Positions 54,560 through 63,018 of a stretch of 64,000 nt of DNA are shown here, one piece after another (within the stretch, counting starts at the first letter, position 1; each line of letters begins with the position of its first letter). The position numbers were made by a program, and so were the translations under genes. The notes beneath the pieces were generated by a model, which was not told the origin of the DNA, did no database searches, and saw only the letters and a list, made by a program, of their open reading frames with translations. The DNA is from Natroniella sp046097105. GTDB taxonomy: Bacteria; Bacillota; Halanaerobiia; Halobacteroidales; Halobacteroidaceae. Location of the stretch: positions 1,426,001-1,490,000 of the forward strand of contig NZ_CP175562.1 in NCBI RefSeq assembly GCF_046097105.1, written 5' to 3'.

Positions 54560-55612
54560 TTATTTTACTTCACAAAAAAATATATTTTCCTTCACCATAT
54601 CATTACACTGCTTATAATTCCGTTTAGTATTGGAATCACTTCTATATCTTCTATAATCTTCACCGTAAGCTTTAATTTTTTCGTTAGTAGATATTGTTAA
54701 TAATATATCAATAATATCTTCCTTATCCATTATTCCCTCAATATTATAACTTAAAACTATATATTTCGCCCTAGCCTTTTCTACTAAGTCTTTAAACACA
54801 TCTAATGCTTTACTTTTATAACAGTATAAAGATTTTTGATCATCATATGGACGTAAACCGGTTTTACCATATATATCAGGATTATCCCATTTTGCAGCAG
54901 TTTCTAATATGTGATAATTAGAAGCATATTGTCTATTATTATATGGAGGATCTAAATATAATACATCACACTTAATGTTTCTTATTAATTCATTTGCATC
55001 TCTATTATATGAAACACATTCCTTGCTTCCTTCAGTGATCTTAGGAACTTCTAAAGTTAAATCTTTTTTCGCTCTAGGATCCCAACTTTTTAAATAAGCT
55101 CCATATACACCAGTTGTATTACTTACATAGGGGATAGCTTGAATCAAACTATAAATTAAATAATAATATTCTTTTTTCTTTATTTTTTTCTGCTTATACC
55201 ATATTTCAATTTTTTCTCTAACAGAATCTATCTTACTGGCATTTTCTTTTGTAAAATACATCCTATTGCTTTGTCCAGCTGGGCTATAATTATGATAGAA
55301 AAAACCTTTTTCTCCTTCTAATAAATTCAATAAATCTATAACTTCTCTACACCGCTCAAATGATACTTCCTTTTTCAATTCTAAACCTTCAAACTTTGGA
55401 TATGTATTCATTTCTATGGAAACAAATTGTAATATATATGAAAAGAAAAGGTTATCATTTGAAATAACTTTAAAACCTTTCTCTTTAAAATGCTTTCCTA
55501 CAACTCCGGTTCCACTAAAAAGATCAACAAAAGTTCCTCTCTCTATACTATTTTTTTCTAAAACTTCATCAATAAATGGTAGTAAACCTTCTTTCGAACC
55601 TATATATCTCAT
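54560..55612 (-). CDS. FokI-type N6-adenine methyltransferase, homologue of the N-terminal half of M.FokI
   Basis: 350 residues from the ATG at 55612 (after GGAGGTTATAAC). Begins MRYIGSKEGLLPFIDEVLE (M.FokI-like start). TFVDLFSGTGVVG (motif I) is near 26-38 and LYLDPPYNNRQYASNYHILE (motif IV) near 215-234. Later GKTGLRPYDDQKSLYC is also FokI-like. It should methylate the adenine of the strand not served by the other methylase. A strong promoter at 55653-55681 lies just upstream, separating it from the endonuclease transcript. AT-rich and unlike the backbone genes in codon look. Confidence 0.88.
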   Translation of the reverse strand: MRYIGSKEGLLPFIDEVLEKNSIERGTFVDLFSGTGVVGKHFKEKGFKVISNDNLFFSYILQFVSIEMNTYPKFEGLELKKEVSFERCREVIDLLNLLEGEKGFFYHNYSPAGQSNRMYFTKENASKIDSVREKIEIWYKQKKIKKKEYYYLIYSLIQAIPYVSNTTGVYGAYLKSWDPRAKKDLTLEVPKITEGSKECVSYNRDANELIRNIKCDVLYLDPPYNNRQYASNYHILETAAKWDNPDIYGKTGLRPYDDQKSLYCYKSKALDVFKDLVEKARAKYIVLSYNIEGIMDKEDIIDILLTISTNEKIKAYGEDYRRYRSDSNTKRNYKQCNDMVKENIFFCEVK

Positions 55613-55652
55613 AATGTTATAACCTCCACTATTATTAATTCTACAATCACCT

Positions 55653-55681
55653 ATTTTATCATAGTATAAACTTTTCATCAA
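55653..55681 (-). promoter_or_regulatory. Promoter of the FokI-like methylase operon
   Basis: TTGATG (55681-55676), a 17-bp spacer and TAAAAT (55658-55653). It lies between the endonuclease terminator and the methylase start, so methylases can be made without the endonuclease. No controller (C) box or gene was seen. Confidence 0.65.
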
Positions 55682-55692
55682 ATAAATACTCC

Positions 55693-55738
55693 AATAAAAC
55701 CTAGCCACAAAAATCAATTTTTGTGGCTAGGTTTTATT
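55693..55738. terminator. Perfect 22-bp-arm palindrome after the endonuclease gene
   Basis: AATAAAACCTAGCCACAAAAAT and its exact reverse complement are separated by 2 bp. The first arm includes the last two bases of the endonuclease stop codon. The T-rich ends give a U tract on both strands, so it can terminate in both directions. Confidence 0.8.
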
Positions 55739-57518
55739 AAAAAAGTAATTCATCATTATTTTGTAATAAACTCTTAAATTCTGATAAAGTTAATTTTGCG
55801 GACTTAATTAAATCAACTAACAATAATAAATCATATGAAGTTAAAAGACCACCTTCAACTCCAGTTCTCAGCTTAATTCTTTTTAATTTTTCAAAATAGT
55901 TACCTTTAAAATAGCTTGATATAAAAAGAAAATAAAAATCTTCTACTTCTTCAGGAAAAAAGTTCCACCAGTCATTTGAATTTATCTCTTCGTTTCTAGT
56001 TTTATTTTCTTCAATATATCTTACCATCTCATCAACATGGCTAACATTATAACCATTTTTATAAGCTTTATTATCAATTATAATCCCATAGTTTTTATTT
56101 AGATTTTTTGTATATATAATCCCATCAGGTTCTCTAGCTCCTCCTAAATGTTGACCTTTGAACTTACACTCAGATACTAATAAATCTACTGTCTGCATCT
56201 CAAATAATCTACTCTGCCTACCATTAAAAGATAAATCTATTAAACTTAAATAATCATGTGATAAATTTTTTATTCTAGATCTGCATTTATCCTTTCTTTT
56301 TCTAATCTTACTCTTCACTGGTACCTTAGAAGAGCTTTTTTTAGGAATATACAAATTAATTATAGAATCATACATAGTATACCCCCTGCTTTTCTTTTCT
56401 ATATTTAATCCAATATTAATTATTCCTTCTATGTCATCTTTAATAATTGATAATTCTTCAACCATCTTATATTTTTCTTTTAATATACTCTTTATTTCTT
56501 CTAGAGATAAAATAGAATTATTATCTAAAGCCTTTATTATATAAGCTCGTCGATCTCTTATATAATCTCTATCTGCTCCTTTTGTACAAAGCATTTCCCA
56601 AAAGATGTTTTTAGTTATCCGTGCCCTTCTGCTATTTCCTCTTCCGCTTCTTAAAACCTTAATTCCCTCGGCAGTTATAAAATAAGATTGGGATATATAA
56701 TCAGAATATACTTTTGAACCAACTTTTTCTTTAACAATCTTACGTTCTTGTTTTACCCAACCTAATTTAGAAAGCCAACTACAAATCATCCTTGCATATT
56801 TATCTGCTGAACCTTCCCAATCTGTTCTCATTTGATTTTTTTCACTATTATCTGCTGTAGTGTCTAACTTCATGATCAATATATTTTGAGGTAGATTAGT
56901 AAACCCATCTTCTCCTACAAAGCCTAACTTCTTTCCTAATTCAAACTTAGTTAAATGTTCTCCACTAGATAAAAGTTCAAGAATCCTAATAACAGGAGGG
57001 TACGATAAAAAAGCTTTTTTTAATACCTTCTTTTTGTCCATATAACTTTTTATACTATCTGATAACTCAAGTCCTAGTTCAGTTATTTCGAACGTATCAT
57101 CACCATAATCATACGAAATAAAGCCTAGAGCATGGGCCCACCTTACAAAATTATCAGCTGGCCAATCAGCTATAAAAGGCCTTCGTTGTCCTTCTACAAC
57201 AGCTTAAATTATACCATTACATCTTGCTGAACTTCTAGGAGTAAAAGAAGTCCCAACCAAGTCCCTATATTTTAACTTTAAAGGTCTTTTATTTAATTCT
57301 TCCATAAACCTTAATTTTCCATCTCTTTCTTCTACAAGTTCAGGAATAATCCTATCTTTTAATTCCTTATGAGTTTTAGAACCATAATCAAATACTTCTA
57401 CTACTCTTTTTAACTTTTCTATGCTTGCTGGATCTTGCACCCAGCCAAAAGTTCTCTTAGCACACAAAGTAATCACTTCCCTTCTTTTTAACAAACCATA
57501 AATAATAAAATCTAACAC
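55737..57518 (-). pseudogene. FokI-like type IIS restriction endonuclease, interrupted by one in-frame TAA
   Basis: Reading from 57518 (GTG; TTG at 57467 gives the more FokI-like start) runs through a FokI N-terminal DNA-recognition region: RTFGWVQDP then LKRVVEVFD. After SSARCNGII comes TAA (57204-57206), then AVVEGQRRPF and RWAHALGFISYDY continue in the same frame to LSYPPVIRILELL, YPPVIR..LTKFELGKKLGF and WEGSADKYARMI. The nuclease domain has GGAREPDGIIYT and GIIIDNKAYKNGYN (the PD..D-x-K site). 593 codons, near FokI's length. FokI, as I recall it, has Gln at the TAA position (CAA to TAA). Either a dead endonuclease or stop read-through; a remainder starting at ATG 57041 would lack recognition domain part. 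Confidence 0.85.
57204..57206 (-). other. In-frame stop codon TAA inside the FokI-like endonuclease
   Basis: Flanking codons on both sides continue the same frame and the FokI-like sequence (II before, AVVEG after). No frameshift is needed. Reading-frame check from 57203 to 57042 shows no other stop. It is one C-to-T change from CAA. Confidence 0.85.
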
Positions 57519-57797
57519 TCCTATTTTTATTGTTATATAAATTAATTTGTAATTCCTTTAATTAATAATAAATATTCTATGTTTTAAACTTGTTATCTAC
57601 TCCAAATAAAAAAGCCAAAGCTGTTTAAGCTCTGACTAGATGTTTTGTTGGCCGGTATTATAAAGTTAATTATATATAAGATCGGAATCAATATTTGTTT
57701 TCTTATTTTACTTATCCTTCCATCTGTGAATATCACAATAAATAATTGATATATTATCGATCAAAAGATACAGTTTGAAAATCTATTTTAATCTATT
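57519..57797. other. Spacer between comM and the endonuclease gene
   Basis: 279 bp, very AT-rich, no supported gene. On the minus strand a T-rich stretch (about 57610-57620) after AGCTTAAACAGCTTTGGC may be a weak comM terminator. A 10-bp tandem ATCTATTTTA repeated twice, then ATCTATATAA, is at 57781-57810 and runs into the comM stop. No clear promoter for the endonuclease was recognised. Confidence 0.5.
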
Positions 57798-57810
57798 TTA
57801 ATCTATATAA
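57781..57810. repeat. Short tandem repeat at the comM stop
   Basis: ATCTATTTTA twice then ATCTATATAA. The unit overlaps the comM stop codon and the right-hand flank of the restriction island, just where the decayed left flank begins with TTTTAATC. It may be a footprint of the insertion event. Confidence 0.6.
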
Positions 57811-59324
57811 TTTCGATCAAGGCTACGATATTGAATTGCTTCTGCTATATGATCAGATTTTATTACTTCTTCACCTGCTAGATCTGCAATTGTCCGGGCC
57901 AACTTTAAAATCCTATCATATGCTCTAGCACTTAAATCCAACCTTGAAATAGCTTGCTTTAATAACTCCTGCCCTTGCTCTTTTATAGTGCAATACTTTT
58001 TAATCAACGGCCTATTCATTCTAGCATTATACATTATATTCTCTTTGTTAAACCTTTTTAACTGGATCTTCCTTGCCTTTTTGACCCGGGCTCTAATTTG
58101 AGAAGAACACTCTCCAGATTCATAAGTAGTCAATTCGTCCATCTGCAAACGAGGTACTTCTAGATGAATATCAATCCTATCTAACAAAGGCCCTGAAATC
58201 TTATTTAGATATCTTTTAATCTCATAAGAATTACAACTACAATTTTTTCTAGTATCACCGTAAAAACCACACGGACAAGGATTCATTGCAGATATCAACA
58301 TAAATTGAGCCGGGTATTCTAATGTTGTTAATGCTCTAGAGATACTAACCTCACCTTTCTCCAAAGGTTGACGCAATACTTCTAAAACACTTTTTTTAAA
58401 CTCAGGTAATTCATCTAAAAATAATACCCCATGATGAGCCAAACTAACTTCTCCAGGTTGAGGTATTCTTCCTCCACCAATTAAACCTACATCTGAAGTT
58501 GTATGGTGGGGATTTCTAAATGGTCTTTTAGTAATCAATGATCTTTCAGTTGATAACTTACCTACAATACTGAAGATTTTAGTTACCTCAATCGCCTCCT
58601 CTTTACTTAAAGGTGGCAAAATAGTAGGCAATCTTTTAGCCAACATCGTCTTTCCCGAGCCGGGTGGACCAATCATAATCACATTATGTCCTCCCGTAGC
58701 TGCTATTTCTAAAGCACGTTTAGCATGTTTTTGGCCTTTAACATCTTTAAAGTCAATTTTATAATCCTCACCCTCGGCGATAGAAAAATCTCTACTTACT
58801 TGAGGTAGTTCTAACTCCGCATTTAAATACTCAACCGCCTCCTTTAAGTCAGCAACCGGAATAATCTCTAACTCATCAATCACAGCAGCTTCTTTAGCAT
58901 TTTCTTTCGGCAAAATAAATCCTTTCTTTCCTTCTTTTTTAGCTGCTAAAGCCATCGGTAAAATCCCAGTAATCCCCCGCACCTGCCCATCTAAAGATAG
59001 CTCACCAATTAAAGTATACTCTTTTAATCTATCCTCCTTAATCAAGCCACTAGCTGCTAAGATTCCGATTGCAATCGGTAAATCAAAGACTGGCCCTTTC
59101 TTCCTAATATCAGCAGGAGCTAAATTAACGGTAATTCTTTTTACTGGAAACTTAAATCCAGTATTTTTTATTGCTGATTTAACCCGCTCCTTTGACTCTC
59201 TGACTGCAGTATCAGGCAAACCTACAATATTAAAAGCAGGCAAACCTTTAGCTAAATCAACCTCAACCTGAACTACATAACCATCTATTCCTAATACAGC
59301 ATTACTATTTGCCTTAGCTAACAT
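57798..59324 (-). CDS. comM: ComM/YifB Mg-chelatase-like AAA+ helicase
   Basis: 508 residues. N-terminal domain (LPAFNIVGLPDTAVRESKER near 33-52) and Walker A MIGPPGSGKTMLAKRLP near 213-229, then the Mg-chelatase fold (PHHTTSDVGLIGGG, FLDELPEFKKSVLEVLRQPL near 300) and C4 zinc-like PCPCGFYGDTRKNCSC near 345. A branch-migration helicase that extends recombination tracts after transformation. ATG at 59324 follows AAGGAGGA; an ATG 18 bp upstream is less likely. The 3' end is the site of the island. Confidence 0.93.
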   Translation of the reverse strand: MLAKANSNAVLGIDGYVVQVEVDLAKGLPAFNIVGLPDTAVRESKERVKSAIKNTGFKFPVKRITVNLAPADIRKKGPVFDLPIAIGILAASGLIKEDRLKEYTLIGELSLDGQVRGITGILPMALAAKKEGKKGFILPKENAKEAAVIDELEIIPVADLKEAVEYLNAELELPQVSRDFSIAEGEDYKIDFKDVKGQKHAKRALEIAATGGHNVIMIGPPGSGKTMLAKRLPTILPPLSKEEAIEVTKIFSIVGKLSTERSLITKRPFRNPHHTTSDVGLIGGGRIPQPGEVSLAHHGVLFLDELPEFKKSVLEVLRQPLEKGEVSISRALTTLEYPAQFMLISAMNPCPCGFYGDTRKNCSCNSYEIKRYLNKISGPLLDRIDIHLEVPRLQMDELTTYESGECSSQIRARVKKARKIQLKRFNKENIMYNARMNRPLIKKYCTIKEQGQELLKQAISRLDLSARAYDRILKLARTIADLAGEEVIKSDHIAEAIQYRSLDRNYID

Positions 59325-59335
59325 CTTTATCCTCC

Positions 59336-59689
59336 TTAACATAAAAATGCGTTCTTAATTAATTTGATCTTATTTTGTTGCTGATAAGAAAGAATAGCAA
59401 CTACATCAAATCGAAAATCAACTTCTTGCTGTTTTAAACTCAGATAATAGCGTGCAACTCGAATTAAATGTTGCCTCTTTTTATAATCAATTTTCTCTAA
59501 TGGTGAAGCAAATGAGCTACTGGTCGATAATTTAACTTCAATAAATACTAAATACTCTCCATCTTGACCTATTAAGTCTATCTCTCCATAACGAGTCCAA
59601 AAATTTTCTTCTAAAATCTGATAACCTTTTTTTATTAAGAATTCTTGGGCTATTTTTTCTCCCCACTCTCCTTTTTCCCTCTTATCCAT
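59336..59689 (-). CDS. YraN/UPF0102 family nuclease-like protein
   Basis: 117 residues with the restriction-endonuclease-like core: KKGYQILEENFWTRYGEIDL then GEYLVFIEVKLSTSSSF (E..D..ExK pattern near 30-60). YraN proteins are often next to comM, rnhB and rplS and are thought to act on DNA or RNA. It is 11 bp from the comM start. Confidence 0.85.
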   Translation of the reverse strand: MDKREKGEWGEKIAQEFLIKKGYQILEENFWTRYGEIDLIGQDGEYLVFIEVKLSTSSSFASPLEKIDYKKRQHLIRVARYYLSLKQQEVDFRFDVVAILSYQQQNKIKLIKNAFLC

Positions 59690-59801
59690 TAATTTACCTC
59701 CAAATCCTATTATTAAAATAGCTTAACCACTGATGGAATAATTATACATTAAATTATAACCTTTAAACTTTACAAACAATAAACTTTTTTGAGTTTATAA
59801 A

Positions 59802-59845
59802 AAAGCTAGGAGGATGATAATTGCAATTATCATCCTCCTAGCTTT
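59802..59845. terminator. Perfect 22-bp-arm palindrome, terminator of the rnhB unit
   Basis: AAAGCTAGGAGGATGATAATTG is followed immediately by its exact reverse complement. On the minus strand it exits into CTTTTTTATAAAC, a six-T run. It ends transcription coming from rplS/rnhB. With zero loop length it can also form a cruciform. Confidence 0.8.
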
Positions 59846-60020
59846 GCTGAACCTTATGATTTCTTTTTTTATAAACTTGTCATTAGTTCTTCTTGAGTTA
59901 ATTTTATTGATTAGCAATTTTTTCTAAAAATTGTTACCCCTTATCTGTACTTATTTTTACTCATTTACATATAATAAAAATAAAGGTAATCACTTAAGTG
60001 GTTATCTTTCACTATAGATT

Positions 60021-60051
60021 GACCCCTCCAAGTTTTTCCTACGGAGGGGTC
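60021..60051. other. Hairpin just after the small gene at 60059
   Basis: GACCCCTCC / GGAGGGGTC, 9-bp stem, 13-nt loop. No U tract follows on the minus strand, so it is not a good terminator. It could stabilise the transcript end. Confidence 0.5.
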
Positions 60052-60058
60052 TACTCTA

Positions 60059-60289
60059 TTAAACTTTAATGTCAATTTTTGTAGCAGACAATTTATTATC
60101 TGTACTCAAAATCTTTAAAATTACCCTTCCTTGATACCAACCCTTAACCTCAACAGTAATTTTTTGACCTACTTTTAAATCGGCCAATATTTGAGCTTCA
60201 ATAGCTTTTTGATCAAATTTGATTACTGCACTATCCTCTTTTAACTCTAAGACAACCCCTTCCAACTTATTACCAGCTTTAAGCAACAT
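60059..60289 (-). CDS. Small hypothetical protein, FliK/YlqG-like
   Basis: 76 residues, no membrane segment. Alternating hydrophobics (LEGVVLELKEDSAVIKFDQ then VGQKITVEVKGWYQGRVIL) suggest a small beta-barrel. B. subtilis has ylqG, a hook-length-control-like protein, directly after rnhB, and this short gene sits in the same place. The sequence match is weak, so the homology is a suggestion. Downstream FlhB-like ylqH is missing. Confidence 0.5.
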   Translation of the reverse strand: MLLKAGNKLEGVVLELKEDSAVIKFDQKAIEAQILADLKVGQKITVEVKGWYQGRVILKILSTDNKLSATKIDIKV

Positions 60290-60302
60290 TACATGCCTCC
60301 AG

Positions 60303-61079
60303 TTAGCTTAAGTTTTTAACTATTTTAAAGGAAGTACGATGAATTGGCGTTGGCCCGTATTGTTCTAAAGCTTGAATATGCTCTTGAGTACCATATCCTT
60401 TATGCTGGGCCAAGTTATATTCAGGAAATTGCTGATCATAACCAACCAAAAGCCGATCTCTTGTCACTTTAGCTATAATAGAAGCAGCAGCAATTGAAAC
60501 ACTATTACTATCTCCTTCAGTAATTGCTGCCTGTGCTAGATCAGTTCCTGGTAAATGCTCAGCATCAATCAATAAATAATTCGGTTCTTGTTCTAAATTA
60601 GCAACTGCTTCTAGCATCGCTTGATAAGTAGCTTGTAATATATTAATCCGATCAATCGTTTGGCTATCAACAATTCCAACCCCAATACCTAATGCTTGCT
60701 CTTGAATAATTGCAAACAATTCTTCACGCTTCTTTTCAGATAATTTTTTAGAGTCATCTACACCTAAGATTAAAGTATCCACTGGTAAAATAACAGCAGC
60801 AGCTACCACTGGTCCTGCTAAAGGTCCTCGACCTGCTTCATCTATCCCTGCAATTAAATTATATCCTTGTTGACTTAATCTGTTTTCATGTCGACTCATT
60901 CTTTTGAACTTGGCAATAGCTTGTCGTTTCCTCTCCTTTTGACGGACAAGCTTCTGGGCCAACTTCTGAACCCCTTTTCTAGAATCAGCTGCCAGCCCTT
61001 TAATTAACTCATCTGATATTTCCTCTAAAGCTTTAACTTTATCTTTGATCTCTTTAATCGTTAATTTAGATAATTCCAT
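60303..61079 (-). CDS. rnhB: Ribonuclease HII
   Basis: 258 residues with an N-terminal extension of about 70 residues (Lys/Glu-rich helical, as in Bacillus RnhB). Active-site motifs: IAGIDEAGRGPLAGPVV (DEAGRG) near 77-93, ILGVDDSKKLSEKKRE near 105-120, and a later Asp (LLIDAEHLP near 170). Removes ribonucleotides and RNA primers from DNA. Between rbgA and the small gene at 60059. Confidence 0.95.
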   Translation of the reverse strand: MELSKLTIKEIKDKVKALEEISDELIKGLAADSRKGVQKLAQKLVRQKERKRQAIAKFKRMSRHENRLSQQGYNLIAGIDEAGRGPLAGPVVAAAVILPVDTLILGVDDSKKLSEKKREELFAIIQEQALGIGVGIVDSQTIDRINILQATYQAMLEAVANLEQEPNYLLIDAEHLPGTDLAQAAITEGDSNSVSIAAASIIAKVTRDRLLVGYDQQFPEYNLAQHKGYGTQEHIQALEQYGPTPIHRTSFKIVKNLS

Positions 61080-61110
61080 TATAACATCCCTTTCTTTAGC
61101 TTAGACAGGA

Positions 61111-61962
61111 TTAATTAAGCTGTGGCGGTAATTCTAATGTCAGTTTACCAAATTTACCTTCTTGAAACTCCTTAATAATTATCTTAGAAGTCCGCTCTCG
61201 GTCAATTTTTCCCCCCGACTGTAAACAACCACGCTTTCGCCCAATATCTGCTACTAACTGATATGTATCAGAAGTCAACTGCTCTAAATTAAACCTTTCT
61301 TTTAATTTATTAGGAGCAACTTTTTGCAGAATTTCAACCAATTTATAAGCAAGCAATTCACTTTCAAGCAATGTTTGCTTAATTGCTCCAGTAATTGCTA
61401 ACTTAAATCCAACCTCTTCATCCTCAAATTTAGGCCATAAGATCCCAGGAGTGTCCAACAGCTCAAAACCTTTCCTTAATTTGACCCATTGTTGGCCCTT
61501 AGTAACACCTGGTCTATCTCCCGTTCGAGCACTCTTATTATTGCTGAATTGATTAATTAATTGAGATTTTCCAACATTAGGAACACCAACTATCATCAAT
61601 CTAATATCACGCCCTTTACGTCCCTTATCTGCTAAAGCAGATAACTTATCTTCCATAATTTGTTGGGCTAAATTTAAAATTTGAGTTACTCCTGCTCCAG
61701 TCAAAGAATTAACAGCTAGCGTTGGAGCTGACTTAGAAAAATATCTCTTCCACTCTTTAGTCTGTTTCTTATTAGCTAAATCCTTCTTATTAAGAACAAT
61801 AATCCTCTTCTTATCTGCCAAAATATCATCTATATCAGGATTTCTACTACTTAATGGAATTCTAGCATCCAATAATTCAATTACTACATCAATTAATTTC
61901 AAACCTTCCTCAACCTTCTTCTTAGCTTTAGCCATATGACCAGGGTACCATTGAATTGACAT
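61111..61962 (-). CDS. rbgA: RbgA/YlqF, GTPase for 50S assembly
   Basis: 283 residues. Circularly permuted GTPase: NKKDL (G4) near 56-60 comes before MIVGVPNVGKSQLIN (G1) near 122-136 and DTPGIL (G3) near 170. The C-terminal RNA-binding domain is at 190-275. It matures the 50S subunit late. Start MSIQWYPGHMAKAKK is the family signature. Confidence 0.95.
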   Translation of the reverse strand: MSIQWYPGHMAKAKKKVEEGLKLIDVVIELLDARIPLSSRNPDIDDILADKKRIIVLNKKDLANKKQTKEWKRYFSKSAPTLAVNSLTGAGVTQILNLAQQIMEDKLSALADKGRKGRDIRLMIVGVPNVGKSQLINQFSNNKSARTGDRPGVTKGQQWVKLRKGFELLDTPGILWPKFEDEEVGFKLAITGAIKQTLLESELLAYKLVEILQKVAPNKLKERFNLEQLTSDTYQLVADIGRKRGCLQSGGKIDRERTSKIIIKEFQEGKFGKLTLELPPQLN

Positions 61963-61976
61963 TAAACTTATCCTCC

Positions 61977-62489
61977 TTAATTAATTAAACCTATTCTAGT
62001 TAGCGGCCAAAAAATAAAACTACCTTGTCCTACAATATTTTCACGCGGAACAAAACCCCAATACCTACTATCTTCACTATTGTTTCGATTATCCCCCAGT
62101 ACAAAATAATTATCTTCAGGAATTTGGACTTCTGAAAAATCACTATAACTTTCTTCTAAGATATAACCTTCTTTTAATATTTGATCATTAATATAAACCT
62201 GACCATCAACGATTTCAACTCGATCACCAGGCATACCAATTATTCTTTTAATAAAATTCAATTCAGGTTCAACAGGATATTTAAAAACAACTACCTCTTG
62301 TCTACGTGGTTCACGAAACCTATAAATGAATTTATTAGCAAAGATTCTATCTCCAGGTTGCAATTCAGGTCTCATTGAACCTGAAGGAATATAAAAAGCT
62401 TGAGCAACAAAATTAATAATAAAAAAAGCAATTACAACTGCTACAATAACAGCTTCCAAATATTCTTTAACCTTATCTTTATCCAGCAT
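61977..62489 (-). CDS. lepB: Type I signal peptidase
   Basis: 170 residues. One N-terminal membrane helix (about 10-33). Catalytic Ser in FYIPSGSMRPELQPGD near 40-55, catalytic Lys in FIKRIIGMPGD near 83-93, and GDNRNNSEDSRYWGFV near 135-150. Removes signal peptides of secreted proteins. The ATG at 62489 has AGGAGA only at wide spacing; an in-frame ATG 24 bp upstream is possible. Between rplS and rbgA as in other Firmicutes. Confidence 0.94.
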   Translation of the reverse strand: MLDKDKVKEYLEAVIVAVVIAFFIINFVAQAFYIPSGSMRPELQPGDRIFANKFIYRFREPRRQEVVVFKYPVEPELNFIKRIIGMPGDRVEIVDGQVYINDQILKEGYILEESYSDFSEVQIPEDNYFVLGDNRNNSEDSRYWGFVPRENIVGQGSFIFWPLTRIGLIN

Positions 62490-62513
62490 TAATAAACACA
62501 CTCTCCTATACAA

Positions 62514-62544
62514 AAGAGGACAAGCCTACACAGCCAGTCCCCTT
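62514..62544 (-). terminator. Terminator after rplS
   Basis: AAGGGGAC pairs with GUCCUCUU (one G-U) and is followed by TTTTG on the minus strand. Located 30 bp after the rplS stop, ahead of lepB. It would leave rplS as a mostly separate unit. Confidence 0.6.
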
Positions 62545-62570
62545 CTTAAATAAATTTAAGTACAATTTAA

Positions 62571-62915
62571 TTAATTTCTTTTTTCTCGTACTTGAGCAGC
62601 CTTACCTTGACGATCTCTTAAATAATACAACTTCGCTCGATTAACATCTCCACGTTTAGCAACTTCAACCTTATCAATCTTTGGAGAATGCAATGGGAAG
62701 ATTCTTTCAACTCCAACACCGAAAGATATCTTTCTTACAGTAAAGGTTTCGCGTACGCTACCACCTTGTCTTTTAATTACAATACCTTCGAAAACCTGGA
62801 TTCTTTCTTTCCCACCTTCCTGAACCTTAAGGTGTACCCTAACAGTATCACCTGGGCCAAATTCAGGAATATCATCACGTAATTGTTCTTGTTCTACAAT
62901 ATCAACTAAGTTCAT
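62571..62915 (-). CDS. rplS: 50S ribosomal protein L19
   Basis: 114 residues. Signature FGPGDTVRVHLKVQEGGKER near 18-37, IQVFEGIVIKRQGG near 38-51 and RKISFGVGVERIFPLHSPK near 60-78. Sits at the 30S-50S interface. ATG at 62915 follows GAGGAGG; a frame 18 bp longer is not needed. It has a strong promoter at 62990-63018. Confidence 0.97.
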   Translation of the reverse strand: MNLVDIVEQEQLRDDIPEFGPGDTVRVHLKVQEGGKERIQVFEGIVIKRQGGSVRETFTVRKISFGVGVERIFPLHSPKIDKVEVAKRGDVNRAKLYYLRDRQGKAAQVREKRN

Positions 62916-62985
62916 ACTCTTTCCTCCTCTCACAAAACGTTCTTAAACTATATTATAGCCAGAGGACCGTCTGTTTTTGTCCGTA
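62916..62985 (-). promoter_or_regulatory. Probable L19 leader region
   Basis: The 75-nt untranslated leader between the rplS promoter and start includes ACGGACAAAAACAGACGG and a complementary GGTCCTCTGG, giving a compact stem-loop. Firmicutes rplS leaders carry an RNA structure (L19 leader) for autoregulation; the position fits and the sequence resembles it loosely. Confidence 0.4.
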
Positions 62986-62989
62986 AATC

Positions 62990-63018
62990 ATTATAACACA
63001 TGCCAAATCTAATTACAA
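62990..63018 (-). promoter_or_regulatory. Sigma-A promoter of rplS
   Basis: TTGTAA (63018-63013), a 17-bp spacer and a perfect TATAAT (62995-62990) on the minus strand, with TG one base before the -10. It starts rplS transcription about 70 nt before the ATG. Confidence 0.75.

Larger units (their letters stand above)
59690..60058. other. 369-bp spacer with hairpins after the rnhB unit
   Basis: No gene is supported. It contains the perfect 44-bp palindrome (59802-59845), a wobble-paired hairpin AAAGGTAATCAC..GTGGTTATCTTT at about 59992-60019 and a hairpin 60021-60051. A plus-strand reading of 23 codons from ATG 59857 is hydrophobic but lacks a ribosome site. It separates yraN from rnhB-60059. 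Confidence 0.55.

Noticed and set aside
57604..57680. Possible transposase remnant or tRNA in the spacer upstream of the endonuclease
   Set aside because: No recognisable fold, no CCA end, no inverted repeat.
59857..59928. 23-codon hydrophobic plus-strand frame
   Set aside because: No ribosome site before the ATG; sits between hairpins; composition is what AT-rich DNA gives by chance.
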